DNA from: Variovorax sp. DXTD-1
Lineage (GTDB): Bacteria; Pseudomonadota; Gammaproteobacteria; Burkholderiales; Burkholderiaceae_C
DNA: 64,000 bases
Assembly: GCF_003984625.1 (NCBI RefSeq)
Contig: NZ_RWKH01000012.1
Span: 1 to 64,000 of the forward strand
Direction: 5' to 3'
Part shown: piece by piece, positions 57,112 to 64,000 of the stretch
Layout: each line of letters starts with the position of its first letter
Numbering within the stretch: position 1 is the stretch's first letter
Notes under the pieces: generated by a model
What the model was told of the DNA's origin: nothing
The model's database searches: none
What the model saw: the letters and a program-made list of their open reading frames with translations, nothing else
Program-made: the position numbers and the translations under genes

Positions 57112-57654
57112 ATGAGGATCAGGATCAATTCGTCCACGGCCCTTTGGGCTGCAACCGCCGCAGTGGCGCTCGCAACCGCAGGCTGCGCTTCGCGCGGCGG
57201 CTCGGGCGACAGCAGCCAACCCGCGGCCTCGGCACCCGCTGCCAGCGCACCCGCCGCCCCGGCGCGCGGCGGCGCCAAGGCCGGCATGGACGCCAAGGGC
57301 AACGTCATTGATTCGTCCAAGGTCGAAGCCGGCAGCGGCCGCACCGTCAAGGGCCTGAACGGCTACGAAGGCGAAATCACGGGTATTCCCGCCCGCAACA
57401 GCAAGTTCTCGCGCTTGCAGATCGGCATGAGCGCCAAGCAGGTGACCGACCTGGCCGGCCAACCGACCGACCAGGGCGCCTATGTCACGGGCAAGGCCTT
57501 CATTCCGTTCTATTTCGGCGGCGACCGCCACCGTTACGAAATGACCTACAAGGGCCAGGGGCGCCTGGTTTTTGCGGGTGGCGGCATGGGCGACTACTCG
57601 GGCGGCAACCTGATCTGGATCATCCACAACCCCAACGAATCGGGCTACCGCTAA
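57112..57654 (+). CDS. Lipoprotein with SmpA/OmlA (BamE)-like domain
   Basis: A 180-residue lipoprotein. A signal peptide ends in the lipobox ATAGC (about residue 25). A Ser/Ala/Pro-rich linker follows (about 26-55), then a BamE-like fold: FSRLQIGMSAKQVTDLAGQPTD is the helix-helix signature of SmpA/OmlA proteins, and the rest is Gly/aromatic-rich. AGGAG precedes ATG 57112. It is probably in the outer membrane, facing the periplasm. Confidence 0.75.
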   Translation: MRIRINSSTALWAATAAVALATAGCASRGGSGDSSQPAASAPAASAPAAPARGGAKAGMDAKGNVIDSSKVEAGSGRTVKGLNGYEGEITGIPARNSKFSRLQIGMSAKQVTDLAGQPTDQGAYVTGKAFIPFYFGGDRHRYEMTYKGQGRLVFAGGGMGDYSGGNLIWIIHNPNESGYR

Positions 57655-57663
57655 GCCGTTCGG

Positions 57664-57691
57664 AGCCGGGCTTTCGCCCGGCTTCTTGTTT
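57664..57691 (+). terminator. Intrinsic terminator after the lipoprotein gene
   Basis: A perfect 8-bp stem, AGCCGGGC (57664-57671) and GCCCGGCT (57676-57683), with loop TTTC, followed by TCTTGTTTT. It insulates the attenuator region that follows. Confidence 0.85.
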
Positions 57692-57695
57692 TCCA

Positions 57696-57704
57696 TGCTA
57701 CATT
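57696..57704 (+). promoter_or_regulatory. Extended -10 promoter for the aromatic leader
   Basis: TGC-TACATT (57696-57704) is an extended -10. It ends 8 nt before the leader ATG at 57713, so the leader RNA would start at about 57711 and the leader peptide would be translated from a nearly leaderless end. No clear -35 is seen. Confidence 0.45.
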
Positions 57705-57712
57705 TCGCCCAC

Positions 57713-57787
57713 ATGTCCGCCCTCCGCGCTTATTTCTTTGCCTACTTTTGGTTCCCGGTTTCCGGCGGACGAGAGGCGAGCGCGTAA
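57713..57787 (+). CDS. Aromatic leader peptide (24 aa) of DAHP synthase attenuator
   Basis: ATG 57713 to TAA 57785-57787. The peptide starts MSALRA, then Tyr-Phe-Phe-Ala-Tyr-Phe-Trp-Phe, and ends PVSGGREASA. Seven of eight consecutive codons (57731-57754) are aromatic, against the strong Ala/Gly/Arg bias of the genome. An in-frame ATG at 57695 would give a 30-residue version with one more Phe. The role is regulatory: to sense charged tRNA-Phe, -Tyr and -Trp. It ends 24 nt before the terminator stem and 95 nt before the DAHP synthase start. Confidence 0.8.
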   Translation: MSALRAYFFAYFWFPVSGGREASA

Positions 57788-57808
57788 AGCAAACGAACAC
57801 CCTCCCAG

Positions 57809-57844
57809 AACCGCCGGTGGCCCAGAGCCCCCGGCGGTTTTTTT
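57809..57844 (+). terminator. Attenuator terminator upstream of DAHP synthase
   Basis: A 9-bp stem, AACCGCCGG (57809-57817) and CCGGCGGTT (57831-57839), with a 13-nt loop, runs into seven Ts (57838-57844). It is 38 nt before the DAHP synthase ATG, so it would stop transcription before the gene. Confidence 0.9.
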
Positions 57845-57881
57845 ATGCCCTGACGATTTCACTCCAACAAGGAAAAGCACC

Positions 57882-59000
57882 ATGAGCACGAACACTGCCC
57901 CCGCCAGCGACAGCTGGTATGCGAGCGTCGAAAAAACCAGCAAGACCGACGACGAACGCATCAAGGACATCAACGTGCTGCCCCCTCCCGAACATCTGAT
58001 CCGCTTCTTCCCGATTCGCGGTACGCCGGTCGAAACGCTGATCGAGGGCACCCGCCGCAACATCCACAACATCATGGCGGGCAAGGACGACCGGCTGCTG
58101 GTGATCATGGGACCGTGCTCGATCCATGACCCGGCTGCCGCGCTCGACTACGCCCGCCGCCTGAAGGTGGAGCGCGAAAAGTACGCCGGCACGCTCGAGA
58201 TCGTGATGCGCGTGTACTTCGAGAAGCCGCGCACCACGGTGGGCTGGAAGGGCCTCATCAACGACCCGTACCTGGACGAAAGCTACCGCATCGACGAGGG
58301 CCTGCGCATTGCGCGCCAGTTGCTCATCGACATCAACCGGCTCGGCCTGCCGGCAGGCAGCGAGTTCCTCGACGTGATTTCGCCGCAATACATCGGCGAC
58401 CTGATCGCCTGGGGCGCCATCGGTGCGCGCACCACCGAGAGCCAGGTGCACCGCGAACTGGCCTCGGGGCTTTCCGCGCCCATTGGCTTCAAGAACGGCA
58501 CCGACGGCAACATCCGCATCGCCACCGACGCCATCCAGGCGGCGGCGCGCGGCCATCACTTTCTATCGGTGCACAAGAACGGCCAGGTGGCCATCGTGCA
58601 GACCAACGGCAACCGCGACTGCCACGTGATCCTGCGTGGTGGCAAGGCGCCCAACTACGACGCCGAGAGCGTCGAGGCCGCCTGCAAGGACCTCGAGGCC
58701 GCCAAGCTGCCGCCCACGCTGATGGTCGACTGCAGCCACGCCAACAGTTCCAAGCAGCACCAGAAGCAGATCGACGTGGCGAAGGACATTGCCAATCAGA
58801 TCGCGGGCGGATCGAACCGCGTGTTCGGCGTGATGGTCGAGAGCCACCTGCAAGCCGGTGCGCAGAAGTTCACGCCGGGCAAGGACCAGATCGCAGGCCT
58901 CGAATACGGCAAGAGCATCACCGACGCGTGCCTGGGCTGGGACGATTCGGTGCAGGTGCTCGACGTGCTGTCGCAGGCGGTCAAGCAGCGCCGGGGATAA
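57882..59000 (+). CDS. aroG: 3-deoxy-7-phosphoheptulonate (DAHP) synthase, AroF/G/H type
   Basis: A 372-residue class I DAHP synthase, the first step of the shikimate pathway. It has RLLVIMGPCSIHDP, EKPRTTVGWKGLINDP, WGAIGARTTESQVHRELASGLS, GFKNGTDG, DCSHANSSK and GVMVESHL, ending KQRRG as in E. coli AroG. AAGGAAA precedes ATG 57882. Which aromatic acid inhibits it cannot be read with certainty; the symbol is by family only. The upstream attenuator would set its transcription. Confidence 0.95.
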   Translation: MSTNTAPASDSWYASVEKTSKTDDERIKDINVLPPPEHLIRFFPIRGTPVETLIEGTRRNIHNIMAGKDDRLLVIMGPCSIHDPAAALDYARRLKVEREKYAGTLEIVMRVYFEKPRTTVGWKGLINDPYLDESYRIDEGLRIARQLLIDINRLGLPAGSEFLDVISPQYIGDLIAWGAIGARTTESQVHRELASGLSAPIGFKNGTDGNIRIATDAIQAAARGHHFLSVHKNGQVAIVQTNGNRDCHVILRGGKAPNYDAESVEAACKDLEAAKLPPTLMVDCSHANSSKQHQKQIDVAKDIANQIAGGSNRVFGVMVESHLQAGAQKFTPGKDQIAGLEYGKSITDACLGWDDSVQVLDVLSQAVKQRRG

Positions 59001-59006
59001 ACCGCG

Positions 59007-59034
59007 CTGGCCGGGATCAGAGCATCCCGGCCAG
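59007..59034. terminator. Terminator hairpin overlapping the 3' end of the DUF985 gene
   Basis: A perfect 11-bp stem, CTGGCCGGGAT (59007-59017) and ATCCCGGCCAG (59024-59034), with a 6-nt loop. It lies between convergent genes and includes the last codons and stop of the minus-strand cupin. There is no T-run. Confidence 0.65.
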
Positions 59035-59526
59035 TTCGGGCCAGTGGTGCCGCATGGCGGTGGCTTCATCGCTTTCGGGCGGCACCAGGGAAAAGTCTGC
59101 GAAGTCGAAGCCCGGGCCGACCATGCAGGCGACCAGCGTGTAGTCGCCACTCGCGTGGCCCTGGATCGGCCGGGCAGCCTGCCACTGGCCGGCCGATACC
59201 ACGTGCTGTGGGCGCGTGCCGTGTGCGTCGACCGGCCCCAGCCGTACGTGCGCCGGCGCGGTGCGCATGGCGGCATCGCACGTCCACAGTGCCAGCGGCA
59301 CGCCTTCCAGGTGAACCCAGACTTCATCCGAAAGCACCCGGTGCCAGCGTGAATGCTGGCCGGCCTCCAGCAGAAAGTAGATGCTGGTGAGCGCGCTGCG
59401 CGGCGCGCGGCCGTCCATGGGAACCACGCTCGCGGCCGAACGGAACACCTCGCTATACCAGCCGCCCTCGGGGTGGGGCTGCAGCTTCAGGCTCTCGATC
59501 AGCTCGCGGGTGCGCGTGGCTGTCAT
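59017..59526 (-). CDS. DUF985 cupin-fold protein
   Basis: A 169-residue cupin. It has LIESLKLQPHPEGGWYSEVFRS, the SIYFLLEAGQHSRWHRVLSDEVW metal-box-like segment, and CMVGPGFDFADFSL near the end, all typical of DUF985. ATG 59526 overlaps the mpl stop (ATGA), so the pair is translated together. The role is unknown. Confidence 0.88.
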   Translation of the reverse strand: MTATRTRELIESLKLQPHPEGGWYSEVFRSAASVVPMDGRAPRSALTSIYFLLEAGQHSRWHRVLSDEVWVHLEGVPLALWTCDAAMRTAPAHVRLGPVDAHGTRPQHVVSAGQWQAARPIQGHASGDYTLVACMVGPGFDFADFSLVPPESDEATAMRHHWPELAGML

Positions 59527-60926
59527 GGGGCCGCCGCGCTGCGGAGCGCCGCAAGCAGCTTGTCGTGCACGCCGCCGAAGCCGCCGTTGCTCATGCAGAC
59601 GATGTGATCGCCGGGCCGCGCCGCGGCAACGATCTGCGCGACCAGCGGCTCGACGGCACCGGCCACTTGCGCGCGGTCGCCCATCGGGGCCAAGGCCGCG
59701 GCGGCGTCCCAGTCGAGCCCGGCGGTGTGGCAGAAAGACAGGTCGGCCGCTTCCAGGCTCCACGGCAGCTGCGCCGCCATCACGCCGAGCTTCATCGTGT
59801 TGCTGCGCGGTTCGAAGGCCGCGAGGATGCGCTCGCCTTGCTTGCCGGCATCGTCGAGCTTCTTGCGCAGGCCGTCGAGCGTGGTGCGGATGGCGGTCGG
59901 GTGATGCGCGAAGTCGTCGTAGACGGTGATTGCGCCGCCGCTGCGCTCGACCGTGCCGCGCAACTCCATGCGCCGGCGTACGTTGCGGAAGCTGCCGAGT
60001 GCCTTGGCCGCATCGGCCGGCGCAACGCCCACATGCTCGGCCGCGGCAATGGCGGCCAGCGCGTTCATCTGGTTGTGCAGGCCCGAAAGCCCCCATTCGA
60101 CGCGGCCCACGGCCTCGCCGCGACACAGCACGTCGAAGGCGTCGTGCGTGCCGCGCGCCTGCCATTCACCGCCAGCGCCAAAGCGGGCGAGCCCGCTCCA
60201 GCAGCCTTGGCTCAGCACGCGTTGCAAGCTCTCTTCGGTGGCGTTCACCACCAGCCGCCCGCTGCCGGGCACCGTGCGAACGAGGTGGTGGAACTGCCGC
60301 TCGATGGCGGCGAGGTCATCGAAGATGTCCGCGTGGTCGAATTCCAGGTTGTTGAGAATCGCCGTGCGCGGGCGGTAGTGCACGAACTTGCTGCGCTTGT
60401 CGAAAAAGGCGGTGTCGTACTCGTCCGCCTCGATGACGAATGCCGGGCCGTCGCCTAGCCGGGCCGACACGCCGAAGTCGAGCGGAACGCCGCCCACCAG
60501 AAAGCCCGGCGCCTTGCCGCCTTTCTCCAGCACCCAGGCCAGCATCGACGTGGTGGTGGTCTTTCCGTGGGTTCCGGCCACGGCAAGCACGTGGCGGCCC
60601 AGCAGCACGTGCTCGGCGAGCCACTGCGGTCCGCTGGTGTAGGGCTTGCCGGCATCGAGGATGGCTTCCATCAGCGGGAACTTGGGACTGCCGTCGGGCA
60701 GCCGGGCCCTCGAAACCACATTGCCGACCACGAACACGTCGGGTGAAAGTGCCAATTGGTCGGCACCGAAGCCTTCGATCAGGTCGATGCCGAGCGACCG
60801 CAGCTGGTCGCTCATGGGCGGGTACACGCCGGCGTCGCAGCCCGTGACCCGGTGGCCCGCGTCGCGCGCCAGCGCGGCCAATCCGCCCATGAACGTGCCG
60901 CAGATGCCAAGAATATGAATGTGCAT
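59523..60926 (-). CDS. mpl: UDP-MurNAc:tripeptide ligase Mpl (murein recycling)
   Basis: A 467-residue Mur-ligase paralogue that joins recycled L-Ala-D-Glu-meso-DAP to UDP-MurNAc. It has HIHILGICGTFMGGLAALA at the N-terminus (Mpl/MurC-like), [40 protein letters not shown] (Mpl-typical) and DDFAHHPTAIRTTL. It ends in ATGA with the cupin gene. Confidence 0.95.
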   Translation of the reverse strand: MHIHILGICGTFMGGLAALARDAGHRVTGCDAGVYPPMSDQLRSLGIDLIEGFGADQLALSPDVFVVGNVVSRARLPDGSPKFPLMEAILDAGKPYTSGPQWLAEHVLLGRHVLAVAGTHGKTTTTSMLAWVLEKGGKAPGFLVGGVPLDFGVSARLGDGPAFVIEADEYDTAFFDKRSKFVHYRPRTAILNNLEFDHADIFDDLAAIERQFHHLVRTVPGSGRLVVNATEESLQRVLSQGCWSGLARFGAGGEWQARGTHDAFDVLCRGEAVGRVEWGLSGLHNQMNALAAIAAAEHVGVAPADAAKALGSFRNVRRRMELRGTVERSGGAITVYDDFAHHPTAIRTTLDGLRKKLDDAGKQGERILAAFEPRSNTMKLGVMAAQLPWSLEAADLSFCHTAGLDWDAAAALAPMGDRAQVAGAVEPLVAQIVAAARPGDHIVCMSNGGFGGVHDKLLAALRSAAAP

Positions 60927-60932
60927 CGGGCG

Positions 60933-60938
60933 ATTCTA
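60933..60938 (-). promoter_or_regulatory. -10 hexamer for probable leaderless mpl transcript
   Basis: On the minus strand TAGAAT ends 6 nt before ATG 60926, with no Shine-Dalgarno in between. Confidence 0.5.
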
Positions 60939-61015
60939 GGGAGGCGGCATGCCGCGGCCGCGCCGCAGCCTTGTCCTTTGTACTGATGTTTGGTGTGAGG
61001 GCGGCGTAGTGCGGG

Positions 61016-61021
61016 CAAAAT
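61016..61021 (+). promoter_or_regulatory. -10 hexamer for probable leaderless transcript of gene at 61028
   Basis: CAAAAT ends 6 nt before ATG 61028. It is divergent from mpl, whose own -10 lies about 80 bp away. Confidence 0.4.
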
Positions 61022-61027
61022 GTTCCG

Positions 61028-61627
61028 ATGGACACGACCACCAAGCGTGAGATCGCCGCCGCCGCAGCCCGCCTCGTCGTCGAAGAGGGGCTGGAGTACG
61101 GCCCGGCCAAGCGCCGGGCGGTACGAGACCTTGGCCTGTCGTCGCGCACGGCGCTGCCGAACAACGACGAAGTCGAGGCCGAAGTGCGTGACTACATCGC
61201 GCTTTATTGCGCCGACACCCAGCCGCAGGAGCTGCATGCCTTGCGGCTGCTCGCGCTCGAATGGATGGAGCGCATGGCGGCGTTCCGGCCGCACATCGGC
61301 GGTGCCGTGTGGCACGGCACCGCCACACGGCTGTCAGACATTTATATTCAATTGTTCTGCGATGATTCCAAGTCGGCCGAAATTGCCCTCATCGACCATC
61401 ACGTGGACTACGAGCCGCGAATGGTCACCGGTTTTCACGGTGAGCAGGTCGAGGCCTTGAGCGTGCATGCCGCGAGCCGCGCGCTGGGCGAGGAGATCGG
61501 GGTCCACCTGCTGGTCTACGACCTCGATGACCTGCGTGGGGCACTACGGCCCGACGCCCAGGGGCGTACCCCGCGCGGCGATCTGGCCGCGCTGCGCCGG
61601 CTGATTGAAAGAGAAAAGGACAAGTGA
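61028..61627 (+). CDS. Conserved hypothetical protein, possible nucleotidyltransferase-like fold
   Basis: I do not recognise a named family for this 199-residue protein. The N-terminal third (about 1-70) is helical and charged (REIAAAAARLVVEEGLEYGPAKRRAV). The middle has GGAVWHGTATRLSDIYIQLFCDD, which resembles the G-S/T...SDIxxxxF pattern of minimal nucleotidyltransferases, followed by IALIDHHVDYEPRMVTGF. The C-terminus is charged (RRLIEREKDK). It ends directly before the TlpA-like gene (TGA then ATG), so the two are coupled. Confidence 0.6.
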   Translation: MDTTTKREIAAAAARLVVEEGLEYGPAKRRAVRDLGLSSRTALPNNDEVEAEVRDYIALYCADTQPQELHALRLLALEWMERMAAFRPHIGGAVWHGTATRLSDIYIQLFCDDSKSAEIALIDHHVDYEPRMVTGFHGEQVEALSVHAASRALGEEIGVHLLVYDLDDLRGALRPDAQGRTPRGDLAALRRLIEREKDK

Positions 61628-62173
61628 ATGACTTCTTCGCCCACACGGCGCCGCCTCATGTATGGCGGCGTGGCGGTCGCGGCCGCCACGGCGGGCCTGG
61701 GCGGCGCGTGGTGGCGTGAGCGCGGCGGCAGCACCAAGGGCGAAGTGCTGGATGCCGCCTTCTGGGACCAGCGTTTCGACCGCCCGGAGGGTGGTGAACT
61801 GGTTTTCTCGAGCTTGCGCGGCAAGCCGCTGCTGTTGAATTTCTGGGCCACGTGGTGCCCGCCGTGCGTGGAAGAAATGCCGATGATCGATCGCTTCTTC
61901 CGCGAAAATGGCGCCAACGGCTGGCAAGTCGTCGGTTTGGCGATAGATCAGCCCAGCGCCGTCCGCAAGTTTCTGCAGAAAACGCCCGTCAGCTATCCGC
62001 TTGGGTTGGCCGGTTTGCAGGGTACCGAACTGGTAAAAAGCCTTGGCAACGCCGCCGGAGGATTGCCTTTCACGCTGGTTGTTACGGGCGCGGGGACTGT
62101 GGCGGCTCGTAAAATGGGCAAGCTCGAGCCCACCGATCTGGACACTTGGCGACGTGAACTCGTTCACGGTTAG
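61628..62173 (+). CDS. TlpA-like thiol:disulfide oxidoreductase
   Basis: A 181-residue thioredoxin-fold protein. An N-terminal signal anchor with a twin-Arg-like start ([20 protein letters not shown]) is followed by [18 protein letters not shown], which carries the redox CPPC, and the cis-Pro region GLPFTLVV. It probably reduces or oxidises disulfides in the periplasm, as in cytochrome c maturation. It starts one base after the preceding stop. Confidence 0.9.
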   Translation: MTSSPTRRRLMYGGVAVAAATAGLGGAWWRERGGSTKGEVLDAAFWDQRFDRPEGGELVFSSLRGKPLLLNFWATWCPPCVEEMPMIDRFFRENGANGWQVVGLAIDQPSAVRKFLQKTPVSYPLGLAGLQGTELVKSLGNAAGGLPFTLVVTGAGTVAARKMGKLEPTDLDTWRRELVHG

Positions 62174-62176
62174 AAT
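62145..62176 (+). promoter_or_regulatory. Candidate accBC promoter with internal palindrome
   Basis: TTGGCG (62146-62151) and TAGAAT (62171-62176) are spaced 19 bp, slightly long. Between them lies a perfect 16-bp palindrome CGTGAACTCGTTCACG (62153-62168). The boxes fall in the last codons of the tlpA-like gene. Transcription would leave a leader of about 90 nt before accB. The call is tentative. Confidence 0.35.
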
Positions 62177-62271
62177 CAGATACACCTCGGCATTCGCCGC
62201 CAATCGCTAAAGATCAACGATTTTTAGCCAAATTACATCCTAATGACCGGCAAAGTCGGCACTGGAGCCTC

Positions 62272-62730
62272 ATGGATCTGCGCAAACTCAAGACACTGAT
62301 CGATTTGGTGTCTGAATCCAATATTTCCGAACTGGAAATCACCGAAACCGAAGGCAAGGTTCGCATCGTCAAGGGCGGCGGCGCTGCCCCGGTGCAATAT
62401 GTTCAGACGGTGGCGGCGCCTGCCGCTGCTCCCGCCGCCGGTGCCCCTGTGGCCCCCGCGCTTGCAGCTGCGCCCGTAGCCGAAGCCGCGCCCGCCGGTC
62501 ATGCGGTCAAGTCGCCGATGGTCGGCACCTTCTATCGTTCCTCCAGCCCTGGCGCTCCGGCGTTCGTCGAAATCGGCAGCAAGGTCAACGAGGGCGACAC
62601 CGTCTGCATCATCGAAGCGATGAAGATCCTCAACGAAATCGAAGCGGACAAGTCCGGCACGATCACCCAGATCCTCGGCGAAAACGGTCAGGCAGTCGAA
62701 TACGGCCAGCCGCTGTTCATCATCGAGTGA
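62272..62730 (+). CDS. accB: Acetyl-CoA carboxylase biotin carboxyl carrier protein
   Basis: A 152-residue BCCP. The N-terminal region ([21 protein letters not shown]) is followed by an Ala/Pro-rich linker (about 45-78) and the biotinyl domain ([14 protein letters not shown]), with the biotin Lys118 in [14 protein letters not shown] lies before ATG 62272. It feeds the accC product and fatty acid synthesis. Confidence 0.97.
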   Translation: MDLRKLKTLIDLVSESNISELEITETEGKVRIVKGGGAAPVQYVQTVAAPAAAPAAGAPVAPALAAAPVAEAAPAGHAVKSPMVGTFYRSSSPGAPAFVEIGSKVNEGDTVCIIEAMKILNEIEADKSGTITQILGENGQAVEYGQPLFIIE

Positions 62731-62732
62731 CC

Positions 62733-64000
<1,268 letters not shown>

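Larger units (their letters stand above)
57711..57844 (+). promoter_or_regulatory. Aromatic amino acid transcription attenuator of DAHP synthase
   Basis: Four segments give the classical attenuator set. Segment 1 GTCCGCC (57715-57721) pairs with segment 2 GGCGGAC (57764-57770). Segment 2, as CCGGCGG (57762-57768), also pairs with segment 3 CCGCCGG (57811-57817). Segment 3 pairs with segment 4 CCGGCGG (57831-57837), forming the terminator. The control codons (Tyr, Phe, Phe, Tyr, Phe, Trp, Phe) lie at 57731-57754, between segments 1 and 2. Ribosome stalling there should free segment 2 to sequester segment 3 and allow read-through into DAHP synthase. The mechanism is inferred; the pairings are read directly. 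Confidence 0.85.

Overview
This is a GC-rich window (clearly above 60% G+C by eye) with dense, short-spaced genes and many ATGA, TTGA or TGATG overlaps. The complete division and cell-wall (dcw) cluster, the neighbours dapF-DUF484-ydcF-xerC and dksA-hslVU, and the protein sequences all point to a beta-proteobacterium of the Burkholderiales. Comamonadaceae, and Variovorax in particular, is my best guess; this rests on family knowledge and not on a database search.

Layout. 1-11.1 kb is accessory: a truncated serine beta-lactamase/esterase, a decayed SnoaL-like gene, a DUF2834 membrane protein with an AraC regulator, an I78-type inhibitor lipoprotein, an HCCA-isomerase-like protein, and a LysR regulator divergent from a tight isochorismatase-XapX-amidohydrolase-DoxX-MFS-alpha/beta-hydrolase cassette. 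11.2-16.8 kb holds dapF, DUF484, ydcF, xerC, rlmI and a CobW-type metal chaperone. 16.9-23.4 kb holds a YdgA-like protein, dksA, an unassigned 560-residue protein and hslVU. 23.6-42.7 kb is the full dcw cluster: mraZ-rsmH-ftsL-ftsI-murE-murF-mraY-murD-ftsW-murG-murC-ddl-ftsQ-ftsA-ftsZ-lpxC. 42.7-51.4 kb is mostly on the minus strand: ruvC, cdsA-like, plsC-like, mtgA, aroE, a TonB-like protein, an RNB ribonuclease and an esterase. 51.7-57.7 kb holds a two-component pair, rodA, tldD and a lipoprotein. 57.7-62.2 kb holds a DAHP synthase with an attenuator, a DUF985 cupin, mpl, an unassigned gene and a TlpA-like thioredoxin. The window ends inside accBC.

How it fits together. Most of the window builds or remodels the envelope: peptidoglycan precursors (dapF, murC-G, ddl, mraY), polymerases and septal machinery (ftsI, ftsW, rodA, mtgA, ftsQLAZ), peptidoglycan recycling (mpl), lipid A (lpxC), phospholipid (plsC/cdsA-like) and fatty acids (accBC).

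The most interesting signals are non-coding or architectural. (i) A 24-codon aromatic leader peptide (Tyr-Phe-Phe-Ala-Tyr-Phe-Trp-Phe) with a complete set of 1:2, 2:3 and 3:4 pairing segments precedes the DAHP synthase. (ii) A -10-like hexamer ends 6-8 nt before the start codon in at least eight genes, suggesting widespread leaderless transcription. (iii) MurD and a PlsC-like enzyme carry large Pro/Ala/Glu-rich insertions inside conserved folds, and DksA carries a histone-H1-like tail. (iv) Four 10-bp-phased AGTG repeats form a MraZ operator. (v) A roughly 207-bp palindromic element sits between two genes of a probable operon.
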